A stretch of 64,000 nucleotides of DNA, taken from Bryum argenteum (Eukaryota; Streptophyta; Bryopsida; Bryales; Bryaceae). The position numbers and the translations under genes are program-made. Shown piece by piece: positions 1 through 11,000 of this stretch. Location: positions 17,864,345-17,928,344 of the forward strand of contig CM073326.1 of NCBI GenBank assembly GCA_037043015.1. The letters run 5' to 3'. Each line of letters opens with the position of its first letter. Within the stretch, counting starts at the first letter, position 1. The notes beneath the pieces were generated by a model that did not search any database, had not been told where the DNA came from, and saw nothing but the letters and a program-made list of their open reading frames with translations.

Positions 1-640
1 GTTGATCTGGTTCTGCTTGCCGTCATAGACCTGCATTTAAGAAGAATCGGGACTTCACGAGGTCCCTCGAGGTGATCGTCTGTGTGTAACCTGCTATGCG
101 CTACGGTATGCCCTCCCGGGATTAATTCACATAATTTTTCCTATTTTTTTGGTCTTCATCTGGTCGTGGTCGCCGTCGTGGTTCCGCATGTGTGGTCCCC
201 TTCTTCGTGGTCTTGATCGTGCTCTTGAACGTCCCCTGCCAGGGGGTACCGGTTTGGCAAGAGGGCCCTCCAGGTGATCGTTTTTAAATTTCACGCGGTA
301 CTACAGTACTGCCCGTAGTGGGAGAATTTTATTTTTTAATAATTTTTTACCTGCTGATCTTGTTGATCTTGTTGTGGTCGCCTTCATATTCGTGCATTCG
401 AGATCCCCATCTTACTGTTCAATGACTTGGTCGAATTGCGGCGATGCTTATTATCATTTTCGAGTGAACTTCCTTGCCCGGCCCTGTTCTAATGAGCTCT
501 GTGATAATGAGAATAAAGTGTTATCTTTCCTTAGATCTCATTGATTGAATGGATATGCTTTTATTGTATCTTGTTAACTAATAGGGCAATGTGTTTTGAT
601 ATTTTGTTATGTCTCATTACTTCTGTTCGTGGTATGTTGA
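1..640. other. Non-coding segment with diverged short repeats upstream of the unit-1 gene
   Basis: No convincing coding exon is seen. The stretch holds loosely repeated blocks about 190-210 bp apart: a GAGGT/GAGGG-CCCT-CGAGGTGATCG-type block near 58-80 and again near 262-284, each followed by a T/A-rich stretch, and CTTGTTGATC/GTGGTCGCC-type blocks near 165-180 and 355-390. It could be intron or promoter of the gene that ends at 1001, or internal repeats of the mobile unit. Weak evidence only. Confidence 0.3.
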
Positions 641-677
641 TTTTTGGATATGCTTATGTTGAGTGTTTCACATCGTA

Positions 678-1001
678 ATGCAGGACGTCGAAAAAGTGAA
701 TGTGGTCGCGAAAGAGGAGGAATCGGATGCCGACAGCGACTTGTCCGCTATAAGAAAGAATGTATGGGCTTATGTAGAGTCTCGGCGTTTAGTAATACCA
801 TTATCCTCGGTCCCGGAAACTCCGCCTCTCGCCCCACCTGTCAGTCACACTTCACGTGATGACTTTGATCGGTTTGCACGAGCAGTTAACACAAGAATAA
901 AAAAAAATGAGTCCAAAGCTAGACGTTTTGAAGCGAGAGCATTAGCTAGGCTTGCACCCAGACGTTCTCCGCGACTCGCAGCGAAGTTGAAATCCATATA
1001 G
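678..1001 (+). CDS. Conserved small reading frame or last exon upstream of the large gene
   Basis: An open frame of about 107 codons ends in TAG at 999-1001. A homologous frame lies at the matching place in unit 2 (42277-42594, - strand). Both share an acidic start (ESDADSDLS), the block RRLVIPLSSVPETPP (one change in unit 2: V-I-A-L) and the basic end RLAPRRSPRLAAKL before the stop. In both copies a CAG acceptor-like site comes at or just before the start (aatgcag/gac here, tttttgcag/gg in unit 2), so this is probably the last coding exon of an upstream gene rather than a complete protein; the ATG at 678 overlaps that site. Its stop lies 140 bp before the ATG of the large gene. Direct splicing into that gene would create a stop, so the two are probably separate reading frames. 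No domain recognised. Confidence 0.5.
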   Translation: MQDVEKVNVVAKEEESDADSDLSAIRKNVWAYVESRRLVIPLSSVPETPPLAPPVSHTSRDDFDRFARAVNTRIKKNESKARRFEARALARLAPRRSPRLAAKLKSI

Positions 1002-1141
1002 TTCTATGACAACATTACATGACATTACAACATCTTTCTACATTGTGAACGGATTTATATTTGATTTAATACTATATTACATATTTGATTTCTTCTTATT
1101 TTGGTTTTCCCGATTTTGTATTTTGTTGTCTTACTTGTCAG

Positions 1142-4100
1142 ATGAGAATCTCCGACGTCGTATCTCTTCAAGACGAAGAAGATACCGCACTTCCTCGGAA
1201 CTCCCCATCTGCTTCGGTTTCTCATGGAGATGATGCCGTTCTCGAAGCAGAAGACAATGCTGAAGGCGTGTCTTCTGCGATTCCGCACGACAGTCCTACC
1301 GGATCCGAACCACTTCCAGAAACTGCGCAAGATGTCGATGAACGCGAGTCTCCTTCAGATGACGAACAGTCTCCTATGCCTGGAAGTGTCAACGTGGGCA
1401 TTGTACACATGCCTCCTCATCTTCAAAACAAAGACCCGGGTTGGAGTGCCAATGAGATGCGAATGATTCACAAAAGTGATTCTATAGCAATCATAAACAT
1501 GTTCCGTTTCAAACCTGTAAAGAAGTCACGTATGCTCATTCCATTGTGCCGTTTGGTATGTTACCCAAAAGTTCGACCTATCTCCGAACAAGATGTCCGG
1601 AAACTCGAGAACGAGTTCAATAAAGGTTATCGCGAAGGAGATCGCGTAATGTATGTATCTCCATTCGATAGGAAAGGAAGAGATAAAAAAGTTGATGCAG
1701 AAGATGGTGTGTGGGAGAATTCGCTTTGGAGAACTGCAAATGAAGAGTTCGAGAAGACTTTGATGTCGGATCCTGATCTGCATGATCTCAGTGGGAAATA
1801 CTTCTACGTATACGAAGGTAACCACCGTTTGACGGCGTGGATGCGTCACATTGAGAGGTACCACTTGACGGATCCATCATGGTACATCTCAGTTGATTGC
1901 ATCGTACTCGATGCTCGCGGCGAAAGCAACCTCCTTCTTGACGCCATGAATGACATCAATTGGTAATTACTTGAAACATTATTTGTATTAAGTTCATTTC
2001 AATTCCTTGTAACCTCGACGTATTCTCATATTCTATTAACGTATTCTTGTCTTTCGGCTATATAGGTCTACCGAACATGACTATGTTGAAGATAGTTTGT
2101 GTGCGAAGCTGCAACGCATGCGAAAGTTCGGTAAGTTAAAACTTGAAGATTTCAAGGATCTCATTACCCCGGAGGATTACCAAGTTTGCCTTAAAGCTAA
2201 AGCGAGAAAAGAAACATGGTATCCTGTCACGGTGGACGTCTTCGTCAAGTTCTTATATGCGGTAAGCATTTTAGTACGTACTAAACACTGCTATATTGTA
2301 CACGTTTCATTACAATTTCTTACTACTACTTCTATGTTATGTAGAGGAGGTTAGCGAAAGCATCGGATAATGCTGAAGCTACTTACTACGCCAGTACTCC
2401 TAAAGAAAAGCAATCGGGGCCAGGAGTTTGGAGTGCCATGGATAACGCTATCAAAGCGGAAATCAAATCTATTCGTGGCAAACAGTTTGACAAGATGGTT
2501 GCTGTGGCCAATAACCAGCTTGGCAAAGTGTTCCCGAAAGAGGTAAATAATTCTGTCTACTCGGTTTTTAAAGAGCCTCAATACTGTTTTTGATTAATAA
2601 TTAACTAATCTACTCCAACTTGTTCTATGTGCAGATCTATTCTCACTACAGCCACAACCTAAAGCCCGATATGACAATCGAACGGTTGCACATGGTTGCC
2701 ACCACGAATGTCCACTTCGATTTCAAGGGAAAGTGGCTGCAATGGTGGAATGCGTCAACTGAAGGTCGACGATTAGTCCACTTCCCAACAGAACGTCCGA
2801 TGAAGGATAAAACGTTGCAAGCATTTCTGCATCGCGCTTCTCTCTGGGCTCAGGTATATTGTAGTGAACTTTTGTCATTAATATACTCCCCTCACATACT
2901 ATGTACTTTTTCAAACTTTCTATACTTTATTGCAGTTACAACAATCTCTCGAAAGTGAAATACAACAACTTCTGGAGGATGGCAAAATCCACATTCAGTG
3001 GTCCGATGCGGTCCTTACGCCATCCGCGTACGTTGAGAAATGGAGATTGCTTTTATGGGAAAATGCCTTTGGCAACTACCTCGCTCCAACCGCTAGCCCG
3101 AAGTTCTTAAAAGGATCCGATATTCAAAAAATTAGTGGTGGCAAGCTTACTATTAAACGGCTCTTATTTCGGTACGTATTCACTTAGCTTATCATTTTCT
3201 TCCTCAATATGCGGAGTTCAACAATCTGTATAGCATACTACATTCTTTAATTGTAATATGTTTTCTTGACTATAGGTACTTGAAACAAGAGCTTCTTAGC
3301 AAAGGAGCCTTGGCTTCGTGGTCCATTCCAGCTGAGCTCGAGGACGTTACCGTTTCAAATGATCCATCCAGCATCTTCTCCGAAGCCCAACAGAAGCGGT
3401 TCTCCAACTCACAATTGCTGACCGGTGGTTGGTTTCTCGAGTGCAACGATAACTTCGTGCACAAGGAAGAGAGACATCTGCTTCGCAACCCCAGATCCAA
3501 CGCACCAGGCGATGCACCTATGGAGATCGTTGACGATGACGATGAAGACGTCTCTATTTTACCAAGCGCAACTGTCTCGCCCTCCGAACCTCCTTCACCG
3601 GTTGCACAGCCCAGGACCCGAGCTAACAGAAAGCGTCGCAACGGTGCTGCGGAGCCTGTAGTTGATCTTGAGCAAGAACCCGATGAAATCGCTCCACTCC
3701 ATCAAGCCATTGCAGGTCCAGACGAAGCTGATTTGACTCAAGCTTCACATGGAGTGACCAACAATGCAGTACGACGCGGTCGTCAATTGACTCAGGTTTC
3801 TGGAGGCGCCCTTACGAATGCGGAGTCTCCTCCTCAATCTTTCACAGTCGACCACAACTCCGGAAAGAAGTTTGCTTCACTCCCATTTCTTGAACCGAAG
3901 CATGTTGGACAGTACTTGTCTTCCGAGATTACCATTTCTCTCCCAATGTACTTGGAAAAAGGGGATATCGGAGCTTCTGTTCAGAAGGCAGCTCATGAAA
4001 CAAAAGACTGGGACACGCAAATCATGGACATCATCAGCCACATCAGAAAGGTATTATGTCTTGAATCATTTATTTCATTATTTTCTTTCTGAATTTTACA

Positions 4101-5454
4101 TTGGAACACATCGCTTACAACGTGGGTAACTTTATGTGATTTGTAAAGATTGGCAAGGACAGGAAGTATCCATGTAAGGAGATGGGCACGAAACACCCGC
4201 ATCCAGGCATTGATCTCATCTACGCAGACGTTCCAGAGAACTTACCTGTGCCAGACGTGTCGCCCGTCGATATCCCTTCATGGAACAAGCGAGAGAAGAG
4301 CTACTTCGAGAGTGTGTTCTTCTTTGCTTTCTACAACTTGACAGACGAGGGTGCGATACTTGTTATGCATCCCAAGGACCGTCGAGTCGAGAAAGCTTTG
4401 GACGCCGAATCGAAGGCATTCGAATTCCGAATGGTGCGAGATTGGTGGGGATATAATCCCATGCCAATGGCCTCGACAAACCCCCACGTGAAAACGGTAT
4501 GGACTTCATTCTACATTTAATTCATCATTCATGATTGTTTACAACGTTTTCTTAAGTCACTCTCATGCATTGATTTTTGCAGACTCACAACTTCCACATA
4601 AAGGTCTTTGTTCGGAAGTCTTTTGCCGCCAGATTTTCCATACGACAGGTTGGAAAAGAGTACGCAGGTGTGCCCATTCTTCCCGACGAGGAGGACCATG
4701 TTTTCAATTTTGCGAGCAATGACTCCATTCGCAAGAAAGAAGATGGTACTCCGTGGCGTGGCTCGCGAGAGAAGGACCCCTCCTTCATCCAATGTTTCAT
4801 TGATTCTCTCACCGACGAGCGGGGAATCGTCTTTGACTGGAGCCCTAGTACCGGTTAGTTGTTGCTTATACGAACTCTCATTTAACTCATTCAATATTGT
4901 AGTTCTGATGTTGGTTGCTGGTATGTAGGTGCTGCCGTGATTGCGTGCGCGCGATCGAACCGTCATCTCATTGCTGTTGAAGCTGATGAAGAGATATTTG
5001 ACGGACTTTTATCGGCATATGTGGATGGTACCGCTTTTGAGGAAGAAAGTGGCGATTCGGATCCAGTCTATGACTACGACAGTGACACTTCTGAACCGCT
5101 TCAGAAGAAGCAACGCCCAACATTTTGTGCGTACATATCTCTTTCTTTTCCCCCTTTGATTGTCACCTTCACTTGCTAATAATTCATTGGTATTGACTTT
5201 TCTGTACTTTTAGGATCGCAGGTTCTAATCGACGCTTGATTGGCACCGGAAGTCTTTACAGCAGTCCTCCGCAACCCTTCACCCTGCCATCTTACGCGGA
5301 GCAGATAGCTCAGGAATTTGTCGCTGCCCCTTCTCCCGTCTTATCAGACAGCAGTAGACGTCGACGCTTTAGCTCGAGAGTGCTTGCGTTTATAGACGAT
5401 GAGGCTGATCAATGTGACCAACACTTTAATGGTCGTTCACCATCAGCATCGTAG
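1142..5454 (+). CDS. ParB-like / beta-class DNA methyltransferase-like protein, ten exons, intact
   Basis: Proposed exons: 1142-1962, 2066-2261, 2345-2542, 2635-2853, 2936-3171, 3276-4050, 4149-4496, 4583-4853, 4929-5126, 5222-5454. All introns are GT-AG and 73-103 bp; the spliced length of 3495 nt is a whole number of codons (about 1164 aa) with no internal stop. The ATG at 1142 directly follows a good acceptor (cttgtcag). The last junction was chosen to match unit 2; 5130/5214 is also in frame. Residues 1-80 are acidic. About 90-274 resemble a ParB/sulfiredoxin-type domain, with YPKVRPISEQDVRKLE and EGNHRLTAW (225-233). A conserved Trp-rich middle region (about 275-555) is unrecognised. It is followed by a low-complexity linker with a basic nuclear-signal-like ANRKRRN. 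Residues 816-1040 follow the beta-class order: IDLIYADVPE (motif IV place, D842), then FDWSPSTG (motif I place, 1015-1022) and IAVEAD. DPPY is replaced by DVPE, so catalysis is doubtful. A nuclear DNA-associated role is inference. Confidence 0.75.
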
Positions 5455-6175
5455 GTGTTTTTATTTTCCTGGTTTGGTTTGGACTACGTAGTGTTATATA
5501 GTTGCCCTACGGTATTGGTCGTACTTGTGGTTTTATTATACGTTTTTATATCTATATTTGACATTTACCTTTTAATCATGAACGTTTAACGCTTTCTTAA
5601 TTTATATCGAAAAGTTTAAGTTTTAAATTCAATGCAAACTAAAAGTTTGAGAACGTTTATTCATTTTCAATTGAAATGATCGAGTCTAGCCAATGTTGGT
5701 AGGGGCTCTAGTTCACTATTTGTATAGCTCAGGATAGCTGCTTTACGATGCACTGCAACGCTCAAACGAGACCGAGGAGAATCGAACTCGGACCACTACA
5801 ATGCCACGTGAATGTCTTTCTGTACATCTTACAAGGAGACACGAAAGACGACTTGAACTCATAAACTTCAGATTATAAATACAAGTGCATTTACATAAAA
5901 TTTCTATAAGTGTAATAGAAAACTGATGACGTCAGCCCTAATTGTATGGCTTACATATGATGTTGTCAACCCTAATTTAATTCATTTTTACTTAAACTTA
6001 CAAATGTGGAATATTTATGAAATATTGCTGGACCCCAATACCATGCAAAGAAATTCTTAAAGAACCTATATCCACGGTTTTGGGTACTTTTAGGCCTAAA
6101 AATAAGCATTTCAAAATTTCAGATCCACCCAATTCCATGGTAATAGGGCAATTAACTTTTAATTTTTTTTTTCTT
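5455..6175. other. 3' flank of the unit-1 gene, non-coding, partly conserved in unit 2
   Basis: No coding signal. Several blocks are clearly shared in reverse orientation with 36881-37791, for example the CCAATGTTGGTAGGGGCT block near 5692 and the block around 5760-5850 with a B-box-like sequence. The segment from about 5900 to 6175 is A/T-rich and also shared. Conservation runs continuously from the stop codon to the terminal repeats, so the gene and the terminus belong to the same unit. Confidence 0.5.
5779..5787 (-). promoter_or_regulatory. tRNA-like B-box (GTTCGATTC), conserved in both units
   Basis: Read on the - strand, the sequence GTTCGATTC fits the RNA polymerase III B-box core. It sits in a conserved block (CCGAGTTCGATTCTCCT), and the same nonamer is at 37330-37338 in unit 2. 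No good A box at normal spacing and no foldable tRNA cloverleaf were found, so this may be a tRNA or SINE fossil or chance. Confidence 0.25.
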
Positions 6176-6241
6176 ACCGCTCAGACTTTACCGCTCACCG
6201 CTCACCGCTCACCGCTCAACGCTCACACCGGTGGTTTCCCC
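6176..6241 (+). repeat. Terminal heptamer repeats and 3' terminus of unit 1
   Basis: ACCGCTC occurs at 6176 and then four times in tandem from 6190, followed by a variant AACGCTC, the 8-bp palindrome CACCGGTG and GGTTTCCCC. Unit 2 ends with the same arrangement at 36812-36880 (- strand). Homology between the units stops at the run of C at 6241. Tandem subterminal repeats next to a fixed end are usual binding sites for DNA-transposon transposases; that role is inferred here. Confidence 0.6.
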
Positions 6242-6762
6242 CCACCCCCAGTCCAGTAACCCGGAATCCACTAACCCGGGTAGTGAGTTGAGATAACCGG
6301 ACCATAGGAGAACCGGATACCGAACTTTGTGACATGCGTGTGGATTTATAGTCCGGGCCTGGAGGGAGGTATAAGGGAAGTTCCTAACAGGGTAAGGAGA
6401 GAGAGAGAGTCTCGGTGACCTTTCCGGTCACGTTAATCAAGGGGAGAAGTGGCCTAATTCCCCCCACTTATCTAAGTCCGGGAAAACCCCTCTGAGGAGA
6501 ATACAGAGGTTAAACTAAACCACAAAGACTAAACCCGCCCCTTTTCCTGTCCGGGCAGCTGTTTCCAGGACAGGATATAGGGTACAGGGGCGATAGGACA
6601 GTACCCGGATAGCACCAATCCGGGTTTGCTAACAAGTGGAAATTGTTGTTCTTGCACTTCACAGGATCTCCGTGGAACGAACACTCGGGTTCTTGTTTGG
6701 GAAACCTCTTTTACCGCGAAAAAGGGTTATCCGGGCACGAATCGGAAAAGCACGTTACAACA
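6242..6762 (+). repeat. 5' LTR of element A, only the last 521 bp
   Basis: Nearly identical to 23555-24075, the end of the 3' LTR; I see differences only near 6359-6361 and 6760. It ends in ...ACAACA where the 3' copy ends in ...ACGACA. The left edge falls exactly at the terminus of mobile unit 1, so the rest of this LTR should lie on the far side of that unit, outside the window, if unit 1 inserted here. Confidence 0.85.
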
Positions 6763-6772
6763 CGATTACTTT

Positions 6773-6790
6773 TGGCGCCGCTGCCGGGGA
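6773..6790 (+). promoter_or_regulatory. Primer-binding site of element A, tRNA-Asp type
   Basis: TGGCGCCGCTGCCGGGGA starts 11 bases after the LTR end. Its complement matches the 3' end of plant tRNA-Asp with one difference, the primer used by many Athila/Tat elements. Confidence 0.75.
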
Positions 6791-8009
6791 TCCTAAAGCT
6801 GCAAGTTCAACATTCCTGCCAGGAGAGAAGGAGAGCCACACTGGAGGTTCAGGCGACAAGATCGAAGCCACTCACATCGTCTTGCGGGTAGGAGTTGCAA
6901 GTGCGGGCCAACCCCCAGCAGCCAGGAAAAGAGCTACAGCCGAGATCGAGCAGCTCGCACAGGCTCGCGAATTTGCTTACGAGGAGGAGGAAATTCACTA
7001 CGCATCCCCTCCTGAGGAGGTCGTCGTCCCGGTTACAGTAGGGGTGGTTCCAGTACCAGCACCCCCATCTGAGAGTGACACACCGAGCTCCCCTCCGGGA
7101 AGCGAAGGACCACTCAGCCCGGGCCGCGTTAACCCAGATCCCACGGACCCTAACCCTGTCCTGCCACTCCGTCGCGCACCACTCACCCGGCTGAAATATA
7201 GCCGCTTCGCGGGTGATGGTGGCAAGGACGTGGACGATTGGGTCGAGGAGTTTGTGGCCACAGCCGATGCCAACTTGGAAGATCCGGAGTCCAGGCTTCG
7301 CGTCTTCTCCGGACTACTCAAAGGCGAGGCGTTGAAATGGTACAATGATGTACCCGCGGAGGTGAAGGCTAACTGGGATCAGCTGAGGATAGCTTTCCTC
7401 CATGCTTTCCGGGAAGCCGGAGGAGAAGCGCGGGCCCTGATGCAGCTGGGGAAAGTCCGGAAGCGCGAGTACGAGTCCGTCCGGAAGTACGGGCAGAGGG
7501 TGAAAGCCCTCATGAACAAGGTGGCCTTCGACATCGCTCCGATGGTGGCGGTCCAGTGGTACGTGGGCGGGCTACCGGAGGATATGTCCTTCCAGATCCG
7601 GAGGAGCAAACCGGAGACACTCCGGGAAGCCATGGATGCTGCCCTGGACTACGAGGACTCCGCTCAAGCCCTCCGTAGCAGCCGCAGAAAGGGAAAGGAT
7701 AAGAAGAAGGAGACGGGTAAGAAGAAGAAGGACACCGACTCGGACAGTTCCGCGGGTAGCGACGACCCGGACTCAAACGACCCGGATAGCTCGGAGAGCG
7801 AGGAGGAGGCCAAACCGGAGTAGGCGAAGAGTTCCAAGAAGTCCAGTTCCGCCACGGTTAAGGTGAAAGTTGAGAAGGAAGATGGTCTCAAGAAAGTCCT
7901 GGCGGAGCTCGAAGCTATCAAGGTGAACATGGCCGAACTCCAGAGCGGCCGCAAAACTCCTCCGACGCAGAGGGCTAACGTGTGGTGCTCCAAGTGCAAG
8001 GAGTACGGA

Positions 8010-11000
8010 TGTCGAACCCTGTTCTCCAATATTTTTGTTTTTAGCAATTAATTAGGAGTAAAATAGCCAATTTAGCAAGTAGGAATAAAAACCGGCCTGC
8101 TTAAACCGGTTCGTAGATAGTAATTTTGTGTTAGGATTCTTCCGGCTAACCTTAGGGGATTTTAAAGCTTACCGGATACCCGGGTTGATACCCGGCTGAT
8201 ACCCTGCGATGCCCGGATGGGCCGGTTCTCCTACCGGATTGATGACCGGGGCCGCCGGTCGACCCGGAGAAAGGGCCGGGAAACTCGCGGGCGCCCGACA
8301 TAACCACCGGCGGCTCAATGATGACCGGGGTAATTCCCGGTGTACGTCTCGAGTGCTGGGTGATGATGTCTCGGAAGGAGAACTCCGGTTTGCTCTTATT
8401 AGGAGCCGCCGCCTCCATTCTCAGCCATTCTAATCCGCGCATTTTGAGAGATAGAGCAGTTTTGAGAGCTCAGCGATCCGAGAGTGTTGGAAAAGCAGAG
8501 TTCGGAGAGATTAGGGTTTCGGGAAGTAGGGTTTCTACCGGAATCAGTCCGGGAAAGCAGGGAGAGAACATTTCCGGGCAGCTACAGGAGAGCGGAACAG
8601 GAGCGATGCCGAAGAGGAGGGAGGTGGTCCCGTGGCGACCGGGGATGCCGATCCCCCTCAAGTCGGTGAAGCCGTAGGTGCCCGAGCTGCCACTGCACCA
8701 AGCGGAGCTGAGGGATGACCTCCTCCGGATGGGGTGCGCCGGGCTGTACGATGCCCCGTGGGATTTGGCGGACCAGGCCATCATCGAGGAGACCGTCACC
8801 CACCGCTTCCCGAGATGTACGTGGCGCACCCGAGGGGGAAGACGGACAATCGGGGCCTCGCCATTGATTGGAGGGCGACCTACAAATTTCGGACTCCCGA
8901 TCGGCTACATCAAGAAGAAGGGCGACGACGGATTGAGGAACCGGTTCCGCAGGGGGCCTACAGAGAAGGACGGATTCAAACCGGAGGACTGCAAGGACCC
9001 CCGGGTGACGCGCCTCCTCCGTTTCTCTCCTCCCCATACTCAGCCCGGACAAGCCGACCACCTGCACCGTGAAGCTGATGAAGGCCATTTTGGCGAATTA
9101 TGATGGGCGGATGCAGGTCGGGTGGCACCACATCATCAGCGAGGTGGTGCAGCGGGAGTTGATGAAGATCGGAAACCGAAGGAAGGGGTGTCCATCGCCC
9201 CCTACATTTTCCACCTCTATCAACGGTGCGGCATCCTCACCGACCGGGAGATCTTCTATTGGCACGAGAAGCACGACCTCCCATCCGGAGATCCGCAGGG
9301 GCCGACCTCTTCCGAGTCCGGGGACAAGATGGAGCAAGTCCGGGCTACCGACCTGGAGGGGTCACCGGAACCAGCCACTCGACAGGCCCGAGCGGTGGGA
9401 CCCAGCCAAGCCGGACCAAGAAAGAAGAGACCCGGTGGCCACCCAGGAAGAAGGAAGTAGCCGGGTGAACCCCACCCGGACTTCTCAGACAATGTCCTCC
9501 CTGTTCATGCCGAATGCAGAGGAGGAAGAGGAGGAAGAAGAAGAGATCGTCTCCCTCATCCGGAGGACAAGAGCCCAGCAACGAAGGGCTGAGGAGATAG
9601 CCGAGGCGAGTGGAGACCAGTCCGCGGAGGAGGAGGACCAGAGCGAAGATGACGAGGAGGAGGAAGAAGAGGAAGCCCCACCTCGACAGGCAAGACCATC
9701 CCGAGGGGTGAGGAGGAAAGACACGACGGGTTTTGGGAGGAGACGTTCTCCCGTCCGACTTCCTCCCCCGGTAGTACAGGAAGCCCCGAACGACGAGGTG
9801 GCTGCAGCAGGGGCCATTGCAGAGGTGCCTCCACCCGGAGAGAGACCCCCAGGAGGGAGAGTGCCCAACCTGAAGCGCAAGGCCAAGAAGAGGAAGAGGT
9901 CAGCGAGTCCGGTAGTAATGCCGAGGGTGCCGAGGAGGAGCGGGCCCCAAGTCCGGACCCCTCACCAATGCAAGATCCGACTCCTGCTCCGGTAGAAGGA
10001 CCGATCCCGGAGAGCCAGCCCAAGGTGAAGAGGAGGCTGCTCATCTCAGAGGAGGAGAACACTCCGGAGAAGGCCACACCTCCCCGACTGGAGTTACCGG
10101 AGCAGAGGAGTGACCCCGCCCCGGCCACTCCAGCATCAGTGGCAGCTCCGGAGTCGTCCCACCGAGGACTTGTGACCCCCGGGACGGGAAACACCACCCC
10201 GGTGCTTCCCCGCCCCTACTACCGGATACCCAGCGAGGGTATCCTCCATCCCATCCGGCTAGCCATGGAGGAGGTAGATCGGGAGAATGAACAGCTGTTC
10301 ACCTCCCTGGCGCGACTCGAGCGGGTCTTCCAGACCCCCAACGTGGAGAGATACCCGGAGTTGGCTGAGGAGATGCAACGAGAAACGGCTAAGCTGAGGA
10401 GGGAAAAGGCAGAGCTGGTGATGAAGACCCGGCCGAAGGACAAGGTATCCGTTGGAGTCCAATGTGGACCGGACCCCTCGGACACAGAGACGCATCCGGA
10501 GGTGGAAGCTCTCGGGGGATCGTACAGGAGCAGGAGGCTGCACTCCGGAGGCTGCAGAATATTGATCGGACGGTGCTGCACTCCATCCTGAAGGTGCTGC
10601 AACCGGATGCTGAGGCCCAAACAAAGGCCACCTTCTACGATGCTCGGATTGGGATTAGCGAGTCACCCCAATCCCTGGAGTTGCTCAGAAGGCACGCAAC
10701 CGGCATCAACCAGTGTCTCAAGGAGTTCCGAACCCTCACAGGAAGGCTGCTGGGGGCCCTTCCCCACGTGGAGATGACGGAAGCCCTTCCGGAAGGGGAG
10801 GTGCTCGCACCCCCAGAGGTACCCACGGAGGGGCCGGTGCCCATGGAGATTGGAGAGGCGTCCCTGCCCGTTTCAGAGGAGCAGGGGACTCCATTGGATG
10901 GTGGAGCCCCGGAGGATAGGGAGGCGGAGCGAGCCATCAGTCCCCCTCGGGGAAATGATACACCAGGAACGTCAGGACTACCCGGTCTCTCCGAGGTGGA

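Larger units (their letters stand above)
1..6241 (+). mobile_element. Putative mobile unit 1 carrying the ParB/methyltransferase-like gene (5' end outside window)
   Basis: This segment is homologous, in opposite orientation, to 36812-42796. Homology covers the upstream exon, all ten exons of the large gene, the 3' flank and a terminal block of ACCGCTC heptamers ending in CACCGGTGGTTTCCCC. Past base 6241 the sequence becomes the interior of the LTR of element A; past the equivalent base of the second copy it becomes the interior of the gag of element C. A shared end abutting two unrelated targets is the signature of a mobile-element terminus. No transposase is visible; it may lie left of the window. 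The superfamily is unknown: the end is not a canonical Helitron CTRR end, and no target duplication can be tested because the 5' end is missing. The alternative is an ordinary duplicated gene rearranged with neighbouring repeats. Confidence 0.55.

Noticed and set aside
9556..10197. 213-codon frame on the - strand opposite the LTR-internal gene
   Set aside because: Ser/Gly/Pro-rich shadow of the Glu/Pro-rich sense frame.
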